Shown here one piece after another: positions 47,231 through 56,091 of a stretch of 64,000 nt of DNA. The notes below the pieces were generated by a model, which saw only the letters and a list, made by a program, of their open reading frames with translations, was not told the DNA's origin and did no database searches. The stretch covers positions 310,001 to 374,000 of the forward strand of contig NZ_JACHCM010000005.1 of NCBI RefSeq assembly GCF_014200755.1, in the 5' to 3' direction. Positions within the stretch are counted from its first letter, which is position 1, and each line of letters starts with the position of its first letter. Source of the stretch: Rhodanobacter sp. ANJX3. GTDB taxonomy: Bacteria; Pseudomonadota; Gammaproteobacteria; Xanthomonadales; Rhodanobacteraceae. The translations under genes were made by a program, and so were the position numbers.

Positions 47231-47269
47231 GCGGTGGCACTCTTGCTCGACGTATTACCGATGAGCGCA

Positions 47270-47284
47270 GCAAAAACCAGGCCA
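47270..47284 (-). promoter_or_regulatory. Sigma-54 promoter of fliK
   Basis: On the minus strand TGGCCTGGTTTTTGC followed by T, an excellent RpoN match with GG-N10-GC. The start of transcription would lie near 47258, about 28 nt before the fliK ATG. It sits between the fliJ stop and fliK. Confidence 0.85.
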
Positions 47285-47299
47285 GCGCAGAAACGCGAT

Positions 47300-47731
47300 T
47301 CAGGTCGAGGCGGCGGGGCGCCGACGCTGCTGCATGCGTTCATCGATGTCGGCCTGCTCCTGACGCTGTTCGCTCTGCCGCTCGAGCGTGCGATAGCGGC
47401 CGACCACGCTGTCCAGAGCCTTTTCACGAGCATGCGCCTGCAGCCATTGCAGCCGTGTGGTTTCGGTCAGGTGCTGCTGCCGCTCCACTTCTCGGCGCTG
47501 CTGGACGATCGCCTGATCGATGCGCTCGACAAATTGTTGACGGTTGAGCAGCGCGCTGACCGTCAGGCCGCCAGCACTGAGGCTGTATTCCTTGCGGTAG
47601 CGTTCCAGTTCGTCCAGCTGCTGTTGCACATAGGCCGACCGCTGCTGCTGTTCGGCAAGTCGCTGCAGGGCCTCCTGCTCGCGGCGTTCGGCCTGATCCA
47701 CTGCCGGCTGCAATCGCTCCGACCGGGTCAT
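47300..47731 (-). CDS. fliJ: Flagellar export chaperone-escort protein
   Basis: 143 aa, almost entirely charged coiled coil rich in Gln/Glu/Arg ([20 protein letters not shown]). The open frame runs far upstream through fliI in another frame; ATG 47731 overlaps the fliI stop (ATGA) and gives the usual FliJ length. Confidence 0.9.
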   Translation of the reverse strand: MTRSERLQPAVDQAERREQEALQRLAEQQQRSAYVQQQLDELERYRKEYSLSAGGLTVSALLNRQQFVERIDQAIVQQRREVERQQHLTETTRLQWLQAHAREKALDSVVGRYRTLERQSEQRQEQADIDERMQQRRRPAAST

Positions 47732-49095
47732 GCCCTGACCTCGGCCACCAGTTCTTTCAACCGTTCCTGCGCCTCGCGCAGCGACATTGGCTCGTCGACT
47801 TCCTGCTGCAGAAAAGCCTGTATCCGCGGCCACAGGGCGATGGCCTGATCGACCTGCGGATCGGCGCCTTTCTGGTAGGCACCCACGGCGATCAGATCGC
47901 GCTGCTGGCGATACGCCGAGTACACCTGGCGGAAACGCTGCGCCGCGCGCATCTGCTCCTTGTCGATCACCGCCGGCATCACGCGGCTGATCGACGCCTC
48001 GATATCGATGGACGGGTAGTGACCTGCTTCGGCCAGATCGCGCGATAGCACGATATGGCCATCGAGAATGGCCCGCGCGGCGTCCGCGATCGGATCGTGG
48101 CGATGGTCGTCGCCTTCGGTCAGCACGGTATAGAAGGCGGTAATCGAACCGCGTCCTTCGGCGTCGTTGCCGGCGCGTTCGACGAGCGCCGGCATCAGCG
48201 CGAATACCGACGGCGGATAGCCCTTGGTCGCCGGCGGCTCGCCGATGGCCAGTGCGATCTCGCGCTGCGCCTGCGCATAGCGGGTGAGCGAATCCATCAG
48301 CAGCAGCACGCGCTGGCCACGATCGCGAAACCACTCGGCGATGGCGGTGGCGTATTGCGCGCCGCGCAGTCGCTTGAGCGGCGGCGCATCGGCCGGGGCC
48401 GCGACGATGACCGCACGCGCACGCCCTTCGTGGCCTAGCGTCTGCTCGACGAATTCCTTCACCTCGCGACCGCGCTCGCCGATCAGGCCGACGACGACGA
48501 CGTCGGCATCGGTGTAGCGCGTCATCATGCCCAGCAGCGTCGATTTGCCGACGCCGGAGCCTGCGAACAGGCCCAGACGCTGACCGCGGCCGACAGTAAG
48601 CAGTGCATTGATCGCGCGCACGCCGGTATCCAGCGGCGTATCGATCGGTTTGCGCGACATCGGATTGATCGGCGCGCGCTTGAGCGCCGCATGCTCGTCG
48701 ACCTCGACCGGGCCCAGGCCATCCAGCGGTACGCCATCGGCGCCGATGACCCGCCCCAGCAACGCCTCGCCCACCGGCAAACCGCCCGCGCGCGAACACG
48801 GACGCACGCGCGCATTCGGCAGCACGCCGTGCATCTCGCTTGCCGGCATCAACAGCAAACGCTCGTCGGTGAAGCCCACCACCTCGGTATCCAGCACCGT
48901 ACCGTCCGCGGTATCGACCAGGCAACGCGAACCCAGCGCCGCTTCGCAACCTTCGGCTTCCAGGGTCAGCCCGACGACACGGCGCAGGCGGCCTTCGACG
49001 GTGAGCAGGGAACTGGCGGCTGCACGCTGGGCTCGTTTCGCCAGCTGCTGCTGCCAGCGGTGCCGGCGTGCTTCGAGCGACAGCGCCGGACTCAA
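47728..49095 (-). CDS. fliI: Flagellum-specific export ATPase
   Basis: 455 aa. Walker [13 protein letters not shown] and Walker [18 protein letters not shown]. No ATG lies near the expected N-terminus; a TTG at 49095 overlaps the fliH stop (TTGA) and has GAGG seven bases upstream, giving the normal length. Energises export together with FliH and FliJ. Confidence 0.93.
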   Translation of the reverse strand: MSPALSLEARRHRWQQQLAKRAQRAAASSLLTVEGRLRRVVGLTLEAEGCEAALGSRCLVDTADGTVLDTEVVGFTDERLLLMPASEMHGVLPNARVRPCSRAGGLPVGEALLGRVIGADGVPLDGLGPVEVDEHAALKRAPINPMSRKPIDTPLDTGVRAINALLTVGRGQRLGLFAGSGVGKSTLLGMMTRYTDADVVVVGLIGERGREVKEFVEQTLGHEGRARAVIVAAPADAPPLKRLRGAQYATAIAEWFRDRGQRVLLLMDSLTRYAQAQREIALAIGEPPATKGYPPSVFALMPALVERAGNDAEGRGSITAFYTVLTEGDDHRHDPIADAARAILDGHIVLSRDLAEAGHYPSIDIEASISRVMPAVIDKEQMRAAQRFRQVYSAYRQQRDLIAVGAYQKGADPQVDQAIALWPRIQAFLQQEVDEPMSLREAQERLKELVAEVRA

Positions 49096-49730
49096 GCGAC
49101 CACCTCGTCGATACCATCGTCGACATCGTTGCCGAGCACCACATCGATGACCGCCGCCAGACGCGTATCGACGCGCGCATCGAGCCGCGAGCGCTCGCTT
49201 TCCAGCATGCAGTCGCCACGGCTTAGCGTCGACCTGGCGCCCAGTTGCCACGTCGCCTCGGTCACGCCGAGTTCGCGCAACAACGTCAGGTCGTCGGGAT
49301 GTACCCATACCCGCAGTTCGCGGGTGGCGGATGGCAGCGCCGCGGCCGCCTCGCGGACGGCCAGTTCGATCAGCGACGGATCGAGCTGCAATTCGCGCCC
49401 GACCACACGACGCGCCATCACCGTGGCAAGCCGCGCAAGCTCCTGTTCGGTGATGTCGTCCAGTGCATCGAGCGGACGGGCGGCCGCGACACAAAGCGAC
49501 TCGAGGCGCGCCAGCTGCTCGTCGATCTGCTGTTTGGCCGCGGCGCGGCCTTCGGCAAAACCGGCAGCGTAACCTTCCTCCCGCGCGACGCGCTCGATCT
49601 CCTCCAGTTCGACAACCGTCGGCTGCGGTGGCGGAGCCGGTGCGGCAAGCGCTGCGGGAACGATGCCAATTTGCGGCAGCACCCAGCGCTCGAAATCAGC
49701 CGCCTTGTCGCAGCCGACGACGCCGGCCAT
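49092..49730 (-). CDS. fliH: Flagellar export ATPase regulator
   Basis: 212 aa. A central helical segment with GxxxG-like spacing ([19 protein letters not shown]) and a C-terminal domain ([16 protein letters not shown]). Its start shares one base with the fliG stop (TGATG) and its stop overlaps the fliI start. Confidence 0.92.
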   Translation of the reverse strand: MAGVVGCDKAADFERWVLPQIGIVPAALAAPAPPPQPTVVELEEIERVAREEGYAAGFAEGRAAAKQQIDEQLARLESLCVAAARPLDALDDITEQELARLATVMARRVVGRELQLDPSLIELAVREAAAALPSATRELRVWVHPDDLTLLRELGVTEATWQLGARSTLSRGDCMLESERSRLDARVDTRLAAVIDVVLGNDVDDGIDEVVA

Positions 49731-50740
49731 CAGACGAACTCATCGCCGTTGGCCACGAGACTGATCTGACCGGCGTCGGCCATTTTGCGTGCGATGGTGA
49801 GCACTTCTTTTTGTGCCGCATCGACTTCGCTGAGCTTGACCGGTCCCTTGACCTCGAGGTCGTCGCGCAGCATGTCGGCCGCACGCTTGGACATGTTGGC
49901 GAAGATCTTTTCGCGCACCGCCGGTTCGGCGCCTTTCAGCGCCGTCACCAGCCGGGCCGAGGGCACTTCGCGCAGCAGGGCCTGCATGCTCCGGTCGTCG
50001 AGATCGGCGAGATCTTCGAAGACGAACATCAACTCCTCGATACGGCCGACAAGCGTGGCATCCTGACTGCGGATCGCCGCCATCAACTCCGTTTCGCGGC
50101 TCGTTTCCATGGCATTGAGGATATCCGCCGCTGCCTTCAGGCCACCGACGCTGGACGACTTCAGCTTGTTCGAGTTGCCGGAAAACTGACGCTCCATGAT
50201 CTCGTCCAGCTCATTGAGCGCATGCGGCTGCACACCGTCGAGATTGGCAATGCGCATGACCGCGTCGCTACGCGTGCGCGTGGGCAGATAACCGATCACT
50301 TCGGCGGCCTGATCGGGCTCCAGATGAGCAAGCACCAGCGCAATGATCTGCGGATGTTCCATGCCGATCATTTCGGCAATGGCCCGACTTTCCATCCACT
50401 TCAGCGACTCCAGACCCTTGGCCGAACGACCCAGAAGAATACGGTCGATCAAACTGCCGGCCTTGGTTTCGCCCAGGGCGCTGACCAGCATCTTGCGAAT
50501 GTATTCCTCGGTGCCGATGCCCAGCGAGGTCTGCCGACCGATGTCATCGTTCAGACGGCCGAGCACGTTTTCGACCTGTTCGCGCGACACGTTCGTCAGC
50601 GTGGCCATCGCGCTGCCTACCGCCTGCACCTCGCGCGCACTGAGGTGCTTGAGAACTTCCGCCGCGTCCTGCTCACCCAGCGTGAGTAGAAGAATCGCGG
50701 CGCGCTGAGCGCCCCCAAGATCGATCGACTCAGCTGCCAT
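49730..50740 (-). CDS. fliG: Flagellar motor switch protein
   Basis: 336 aa. N-terminal FliF-binding, middle FliM-binding (EHPQIIALVLAHL) and C-terminal torque domains are present; charged residues of the torque helix are in RSMQALLREVPSARLVTALK. Overlaps fliF by 11 nt. Confidence 0.96.
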   Translation of the reverse strand: MAAESIDLGGAQRAAILLLTLGEQDAAEVLKHLSAREVQAVGSAMATLTNVSREQVENVLGRLNDDIGRQTSLGIGTEEYIRKMLVSALGETKAGSLIDRILLGRSAKGLESLKWMESRAIAEMIGMEHPQIIALVLAHLEPDQAAEVIGYLPTRTRSDAVMRIANLDGVQPHALNELDEIMERQFSGNSNKLKSSSVGGLKAAADILNAMETSRETELMAAIRSQDATLVGRIEELMFVFEDLADLDDRSMQALLREVPSARLVTALKGAEPAVREKIFANMSKRAADMLRDDLEVKGPVKLSEVDAAQKEVLTIARKMADAGQISLVANGDEFV

Positions 50741-52421
50741 CGTCGCCTACCCAGTTCATGACTACTTGCGCTACCTGTTTTGGATTTTCCTGGACCAGCT
50801 TGCGGGCCTGGCCGATCTTCTGTTCGTAGGCCATCGACTGAATCTGCGGCGAGCTGATGCGCACAGGATCATCGCGCTCGTCCATGCGATCGTCATCGCC
50901 GATGCGCACCGAAACCGTGGGTAGCGGTCCGGCCAGCGCCGGTAGCGGTTCGGGCGCCCGCATCAGACCCTTGAGCAGGGGGCGCAGCAGGCCGAAGGCA
51001 ATCAGCAGGGCGACAAGAATACCGGCGCCCTGCTTGATCAGATCCATCATGCCGGGGCGCTCCCAGAACGGCTGAACGAAGGGCGCCGCATCCGCCGGCG
51101 TCTCGGTAAATGCCTGATTGATCACGCTGACCGTGTCGCCGCGCTTCGCATCGAAACCGACGGCATTCTTGGCCAGGTCGGTGAGGTGCTGAAGATCCTG
51201 CGCTGCGAACGGCACGCTCTTGCCCTTGCCGTCGAGTGCCGCCTTGTTGTCGACCACCACGGCAACGGACAATCGCACCAGTCGGCCGGCGGGATCGCTG
51301 ACGTGGCTGACGGTGCGGCCCAACTCGTAATTGCGCGTCGAACTCGACGAGGTTTCGCTGGGCGTGGAAGCCTGTGCAGTAGCTGCCGCGCCCGCCTTGG
51401 CATTGGCATTGGTGCCGGCATTGGGCTTGGCCGCGGTCGGCTGAGGTGCGCCATTGGGCGGCTGATTGCTCAACGCGCCAGCGATGGCGCCACCTGCATC
51501 GTCGCGCTTCTGCTCGCTGCTGGTCTGCTCGCTGCGCACTGCCGGATTGGCGCTGTCGTAACTTTCGGTGGCTTTTTCGGTCTGGCTGAAATCGAGATCG
51601 GCATGCACCTGAGCTCGGACGCGCCCGGCGCCGACCAGCGGTGTAAGCAGCGTTTCGATGCGCTGCGCGTAGCTGTTCTCCATGCGCGTAGCCAGGCGTA
51701 GACGCATGTCGCCCACGGCGCCTGGACTGTCTGGATCGCTTACGGTAAGCAGCGCGCCCTGCTGGTCGACCACCGATACCTGCGCCGGATCGAGATCGGG
51801 AACGCTGGCCGACACCAGATGCACGATCGCGGTTATCTGGCTGCTGTCGAGTTGGCGGCCGGGATAAAGCGTCAGCAGTACCGATGCGCTGGCCGGCCGG
51901 TTGTCGCGAATGAATGCCGAAGTCTTCGGCAAAGCCAGATGGACGCGTGCCGCTCGCACGAACTGCAAGCCGGCAATGGTGCTGCCGAGATCGGTTTCGA
52001 GCATCTGCTGGTAACGCGTGCTTTCGGCAAGATCGCTCATGCCGAACGGCGAATCGCTGGCCGGCATGACGCCGCCAGCGGTGCTGCCCTGCGGCAACCC
52101 TTGGCCGGCCAATCGAATCCGCGTGTCGGCGATCGTTTCGGCAGGGACAGAGATAGAGGCGCCGTCCGCACCCAACTTGTAGGGCGTGTTGCTGGCCTGC
52201 AGCGCCTGCGTGACGCTGGACGCATCCTTCGGATCGAGCCCGGCGTAAAGCAGGGCATAGTTGGGACCACGAGACCACAGCACGATGGCCACGCCAAACG
52301 CCACGGCGGCAGCGACACCGAACAACAGCATGAGCAGCCGAGTCGCCGGGTTGCGCAGCAGGCTTTTCAGCGGGTCCAGGCGCGAGCCGTTTCCTGACGA
52401 TGTGATGGCGTTGTCGGCCAT
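50730..52421 (-). CDS. fliF: Flagellar MS-ring protein
   Basis: 563 aa. Membrane helices near the N-terminus (LLMLLFGVAAAVAFGVAIVL) and C-terminus (GAGILVALLIAFGLL) flank two ring-building domains and a low-complexity Ala/Thr/Ser loop (residues about 310-355). The C-terminal cytoplasmic tail binds FliG. Confidence 0.96.
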   Translation of the reverse strand: MADNAITSSGNGSRLDPLKSLLRNPATRLLMLLFGVAAAVAFGVAIVLWSRGPNYALLYAGLDPKDASSVTQALQASNTPYKLGADGASISVPAETIADTRIRLAGQGLPQGSTAGGVMPASDSPFGMSDLAESTRYQQMLETDLGSTIAGLQFVRAARVHLALPKTSAFIRDNRPASASVLLTLYPGRQLDSSQITAIVHLVSASVPDLDPAQVSVVDQQGALLTVSDPDSPGAVGDMRLRLATRMENSYAQRIETLLTPLVGAGRVRAQVHADLDFSQTEKATESYDSANPAVRSEQTSSEQKRDDAGGAIAGALSNQPPNGAPQPTAAKPNAGTNANAKAGAAATAQASTPSETSSSSTRNYELGRTVSHVSDPAGRLVRLSVAVVVDNKAALDGKGKSVPFAAQDLQHLTDLAKNAVGFDAKRGDTVSVINQAFTETPADAAPFVQPFWERPGMMDLIKQGAGILVALLIAFGLLRPLLKGLMRAPEPLPALAGPLPTVSVRIGDDDRMDERDDPVRISSPQIQSMAYEQKIGQARKLVQENPKQVAQVVMNWVGDDGS

Positions 52422-52469
52422 GAATACTCTAATCGTGATGACGCATGAGCGTCAGGGGATGATCCGGAG

Positions 52470-52814
52470 TCAGACCGGCATGTTCATGATGTTGGTGTAG
52501 GCATCAGTAAGCTTGTTGCGCACTTGCACCAGGGCACGAAAAGAAAGATCGGCTTTCTGACCGGCAATGACGGTGCGTCCGATGTCCGACCCGGCGTCCC
52601 CGCGCTCGAACGCGTTGACCTGCGACTGCGCGGCGGACTGACTATCCGCCACCGCCGAAATCGACTGCTTGAGCAGCGAGCCGAAGTCGAGCCCGCCGAC
52701 GCCGGCGACGGCGTTTCCTGCCGTCCCGATCGGCGTCTCCGATGCCATGGACGTCGCCTGACTGCCAAGCTGCCGCAGCTGCAGGAGAACGCTATTGACG
52801 TCAATTTGGCTCAT
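52470..52814 (-). CDS. fliE: Flagellar hook-basal body protein FliE
   Basis: 114 aa. The conserved C-terminal part is FERGDAGSDIGRTVIAGQKA then SFRALVQVRNKLTDAY. Joins the MS-ring to the rod. First gene of the fliEFGHIJ operon, preceded by a sigma-54 promoter. Confidence 0.95.
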   Translation of the reverse strand: MSQIDVNSVLLQLRQLGSQATSMASETPIGTAGNAVAGVGGLDFGSLLKQSISAVADSQSAAQSQVNAFERGDAGSDIGRTVIAGQKADLSFRALVQVRNKLTDAYTNIMNMPV

Positions 52815-52854
52815 GTCGGTTTTCCAACGCTAGACCGTGATTGAGAGTGTTAAA

Positions 52855-52869
52855 GCACAAGCCATGCCA
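52855..52869 (-). promoter_or_regulatory. Sigma-54 promoter of the fliE operon
   Basis: On the minus strand TGGCATGGCTTGTGC followed by T, with GG-N10-GC spacing. The predicted start near 52843 lies about 29 nt before the fliE ATG. It sits right after the fleQ stop codon, so fleQ and the fliE operon can be expressed separately. Confidence 0.82.
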
Positions 52870-52884
52870 CGCGACGAAAGCGGG

Positions 52885-54315
52885 TTACGGCGCAAGCGCG
52901 TTGGCCTGCAAGCCGTATTTGCGCAACTTCTCTACCAGCGTCGTGCGCTGCATACGCAACAGCTTTGCCGCGCGCGCCACTACGCCATCGGTGACATCCA
53001 GTGCCTGCCTTATCAACCCCACTTCGATGTCCGCCAGATGGTCTTTGAGATCCACGCCTCCCTCAGGCAGCAGCATGTCGGTATCGGATGACATGCTGGA
53101 ACTGGCCAATGCCGATGGCATGACCATATCCACCCACGCCGTTGCGGCCATGCCACCGGCGTCTTCGGCGGACGGTGCGCCGCGATATTTTTCCGGCAGG
53201 TCGGCGGCACGCACTTCACTTTGCGGGTAGAGAATCGCCAACCGCTCCACCAGGTTCGAAAGCTCACGCACATTACCCGGCCAGCGATATTGGCGCAGCG
53301 CCTGCAGCGCGCTGCTGCTGAAACGAACGCCGACCAGGCCTCGTCGCAAAAGCCGCTGATTGAATTCGGCGATCAGCATGGGCAGGTCTTCCAGATGCTG
53401 ATGCAACGAAGGCATTTCCAGCGGAAAAACGCTTAGCCGATAATAGAGATCTTCCCGGAATCGCCCATCGACAATGGCCTGCTCGAGATTGCGATGCGTC
53501 GCCGCGATGATGCGAACGTTGGTACGCAGCGTACGCGTACCGCCCACGCGCTCGTAAACCCGTTCCTGCAGGACGCGCAACAGCTTGACCTGCATGGGCA
53601 GGCTCATATCGCCGATCTCGTCCAGAAAAAGAGTGCCGCCCTCGGCCAGTTCGAAGCGCCCCTTGCGTGCGCTGATCGCGCCAGTGAAGGAACCCTTTTC
53701 GTGGCCGAACAATTCGCTCTCGAGCAATTCGGCCGGAATGGCGCCGCAGTTGACTGCGATAAAGGGCTTGTCGCGACGCAGCGAGCAATCGTGGACGCTG
53801 CGTGCGGCCATTTCCTTGCCCGTACCGGATTCACCCAGCACCAGCACATTCGAGTCGAACGGTGCGACCTGGCGAATCAAGGCGTTGACCCTGCCCATCG
53901 CGGCCGATCCACCCACCAGCAACTGGCTTGCCGGAGCCGGCACCAGCGGTTGGGACGTCTGCAAACTGCGAATAGCCTCCGACAGACGCTCATAGCGCAG
54001 CGGAAATTCCAACAATTCCATACGCCCCGTAAAGCCCGCCCCCGGCGCGACCAGCGAAATGGTGTGCGGAACATCGGCGCAAACCAGCGCCAACAGGTTA
54101 TCGCTGCGCTTTCGCAGCTCCCCCAGCGCGTGACGCCCTTCCTCTTCGTCGAGGAAACTACCGAGATAGATGAAGCGCCGGTCATCCTGCGCCAAATCAA
54201 TCTCGCGAGCTGGATCCCACCGTTCCGCGTAGTAACCCAGAAATTGCAATGCTGAAACGATACTGACGGCGCGTGCATCATCGCGCTCCATCACCAGAAA
54301 ACTGCCTTTATGCAT
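52885..54315 (-). CDS. fleQ: Sigma-54-dependent flagellar master activator
   Basis: 476 aa. The N-terminal receiver-like domain has lost the phospho-acceptor Asp (YLGS in its place). The AAA+ domain has Walker A GESGTGKE, a GSFTGA loop (Ser in place of the usual Ala of GAFTGA) and Walker [12 protein letters not shown]. The C-terminal Fis-type HTH is [19 protein letters not shown]. Expected to drive the fliE, fliK and fliL promoters and to respond to c-di-GMP and FlhG as in Pseudomonas. ATG 54315 fits the FleQ N-terminus; the site before it is weak. Confidence 0.92.
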   Translation of the reverse strand: MHKGSFLVMERDDARAVSIVSALQFLGYYAERWDPAREIDLAQDDRRFIYLGSFLDEEEGRHALGELRKRSDNLLALVCADVPHTISLVAPGAGFTGRMELLEFPLRYERLSEAIRSLQTSQPLVPAPASQLLVGGSAAMGRVNALIRQVAPFDSNVLVLGESGTGKEMAARSVHDCSLRRDKPFIAVNCGAIPAELLESELFGHEKGSFTGAISARKGRFELAEGGTLFLDEIGDMSLPMQVKLLRVLQERVYERVGGTRTLRTNVRIIAATHRNLEQAIVDGRFREDLYYRLSVFPLEMPSLHQHLEDLPMLIAEFNQRLLRRGLVGVRFSSSALQALRQYRWPGNVRELSNLVERLAILYPQSEVRAADLPEKYRGAPSAEDAGGMAATAWVDMVMPSALASSSMSSDTDMLLPEGGVDLKDHLADIEVGLIRQALDVTDGVVARAAKLLRMQRTTLVEKLRKYGLQANALAP

Positions 54316-54680
54316 AATCAAAAAACCCGACTTCCATACCGCCGAACGAACACGGAACGATCCCGAACCGTGTTGCCCCCTAGAGCGTCAACGATCCATC
54401 GCGACACCTGCAAGGGTCTATCAGCAAGAACCAGGCCAAGATTTTTCTCGTAGGTTCAGCTCGACATGTGAAGAGGCGGCATGAAGCTATCGACGATCGC
54501 AAAAAGACGGCGCATGAAGTGCCCATGGATCGGCGATGGAGACCCAAGCATAAGAGCGTCAAAGGAAATGCACAGAAACTTACAAAAGCGGCGGATAAAA
54601 CAGTTGCGTCAAAATTTTTGCCACCAGATCCTGGATAAGTGATACCTGTCACATTTTTTAGGCCGCCAGGAATAGCGTTT
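54316..54680. other. Gene-free stretch upstream of fleQ
   Basis: 365 nt of lower GC without a supported gene. I find no sigma-54 or sigma-28 match; it must carry the fleQ promoter. In Xanthomonas a second rpoN gene lies near this position, and no trace of it is visible here. Confidence 0.55.
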
Positions 54681-55235
54681 TCACATCGCCGTGGCGCGGG
54701 CCTCTGCCACTTTTCGTCGGTGGTGACGAAAAACGAACCTTTCCAACCCATCCGCGACCATCTCACTGGGTTCAATGAAGGCGATATAGGCTGAACCGTC
54801 ATCGAGCCGACAGTGCAACGATCCCGGCAGTTCGAGCGGTAAAGCACGGCAGGCGTCGAAATGCAGGCAGACCAATAGCAACTGTTCGGCCGCCGGCAAT
54901 GCATCCTGCGGCACGACGATGCCGAGCGCGTTGAAACGGATGGTGCGCTGCGCCGGCAGCTGCGCGATCGGGATCAGCAGCCGATTGACCACTTCCATCA
55001 GGACGTTGATCTTGCTGTCCATGCGCAGCAGTTCCTGCATCAGCGGATTGTCGTCCTCGCTGCCGCCGTCCACCCGCCGCTCATCCAGCGACGCCAGCGC
55101 CCGCAGCACGTGCAGATTCCGCTCGTTGTAGCCCGCCAAAAGATCCGGGGAGCTATCCAGCGGCTCCACCTTCACATGCAAACTGCCCTCGTAGACCATC
55201 CGCTGCGAGAATTCCTGCCATTTCGTGTCTTGCAT
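54681..55235 (-). CDS. PilZ-like domain protein of the flagellar cluster
   Basis: 184 aa. A central helical region (about residues 38-90) precedes a beta-barrel-like C-terminal half. The RxxxR motif of c-di-GMP-binding PilZ domains is not found and the DxSxxG region is reduced to FNALG, so it probably does not bind c-di-GMP in the standard way. The layout resembles the tetramer-forming PilZ proteins of xanthomonads that have added long helices. GGAGGGG before ATG 55235. It lies between fliT and fleQ. Confidence 0.7.
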   Translation of the reverse strand: MQDTKWQEFSQRMVYEGSLHVKVEPLDSSPDLLAGYNERNLHVLRALASLDERRVDGGSEDDNPLMQELLRMDSKINVLMEVVNRLLIPIAQLPAQRTIRFNALGIVVPQDALPAAEQLLLVCLHFDACRALPLELPGSLHCRLDDGSAYIAFIEPSEMVADGLERFVFRHHRRKVAEARATAM

Positions 55236-55349
55236 CCACCCCTCCTGCCGCTGCCCATGAACCGACCCTGCTGCAACCGATCGAAAGGTGCATTGCTGTG
55301 GCGCAGGTTCTGACCGATGCGCATTCAGCGAATACCTTCCGATCGTTAT

Positions 55350-55646
55350 TCAGCCAGACGAGGCGATATATACGCTCAAGGCGTGATGGTTGTACTTATG
55401 CCGGCTCAGTTCACTTTCCAGCGTATCGCGCGCGGCATCCGCACGCTTCAGGAGATCTTCGTTGTGCTGGTGAAGCGTCGTCAGCAGTTCGCGGCTACGA
55501 GGGTCGTGACGCTGCTGCCGGATGCATGGCTGGCGCTCGGCGTCCAATTCGACCACCTGCTGCCACTGCCCGTCGGCGGCGGCGGCGAGCATTTGCAAGG
55601 TAATCTCCAACGCCCTTTGCAGCCCAGCGTATGCGATATCGCTCAT
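55350..55646 (-). CDS. fliT: FliT-like flagellar chaperone
   Basis: 98 aa, all helical, from ATG 55646, which overlaps the fliS stop (ATGA). Size, helical pattern and place after fliD-fliS fit FliT, the FliD export chaperone. Sequence conservation in this family is low, so the name rests mainly on position. Confidence 0.68.
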   Translation of the reverse strand: MSDIAYAGLQRALEITLQMLAAAADGQWQQVVELDAERQPCIRQQRHDPRSRELLTTLHQHNEDLLKRADAARDTLESELSRHKYNHHALSVYIASSG

Positions 55647-56074
55647 CGAGATGCCACCGGCGTCGATGCCTGCTGAGCAAGAAAGTCGCCGCGAATGCTC
55701 TGCCATCCTTCGCGAATGGGCGCGATCAAGCGCTGACATTCATCCAGCGCCTCCAGGTCATCGTTCAGCTGCGCGAACAGCAGGCGACGAGTCACGTAGT
55801 CGTAGAGGCCATCGAGTCGACCGGTCAACGATGGCTCCACGGTGTGATCGAGGCTCTCCCGCAGCTCGGTCAGGATGGCGATGGCCTTGGAAAAGCTCTG
55901 GCCCTTGGCCGGTATGTCCCGATGCAGGATATGACCGCGTGCCTGATTGACCCGGTCCACCAGACCATCGAGCAGCATGCCGATCAGCTGGTGACGGTCG
56001 GCACCCTCGACGCTGCCTTGCGCGCTGGTCTGGCGATACAGCGAGCCTGCGCTTCGCATCATGGCGTAACTCAT
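55643..56074 (-). CDS. fliS: Flagellin export chaperone
   Basis: 143 aa. Helical bundle with the FliS core HQLIGMLLDGLVDRVNQARG and LTGRLDGLYDYVTRRLLFAQ. Prevents early flagellin polymerisation. 17 nt after fliD. Confidence 0.93.
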   Translation of the reverse strand: MSYAMMRSAGSLYRQTSAQGSVEGADRHQLIGMLLDGLVDRVNQARGHILHRDIPAKGQSFSKAIAILTELRESLDHTVEPSLTGRLDGLYDYVTRRLLFAQLNDDLEALDECQRLIAPIREGWQSIRGDFLAQQASTPVASR

Positions 56075-56091
56075 GGCGCTTCCTTAGAAAG

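Noticed and set aside
53415-53450. GCCGATAA on the plus strand within fleQ
   Set aside because: Inside coding sequence, antisense, and with a poor -35 element.
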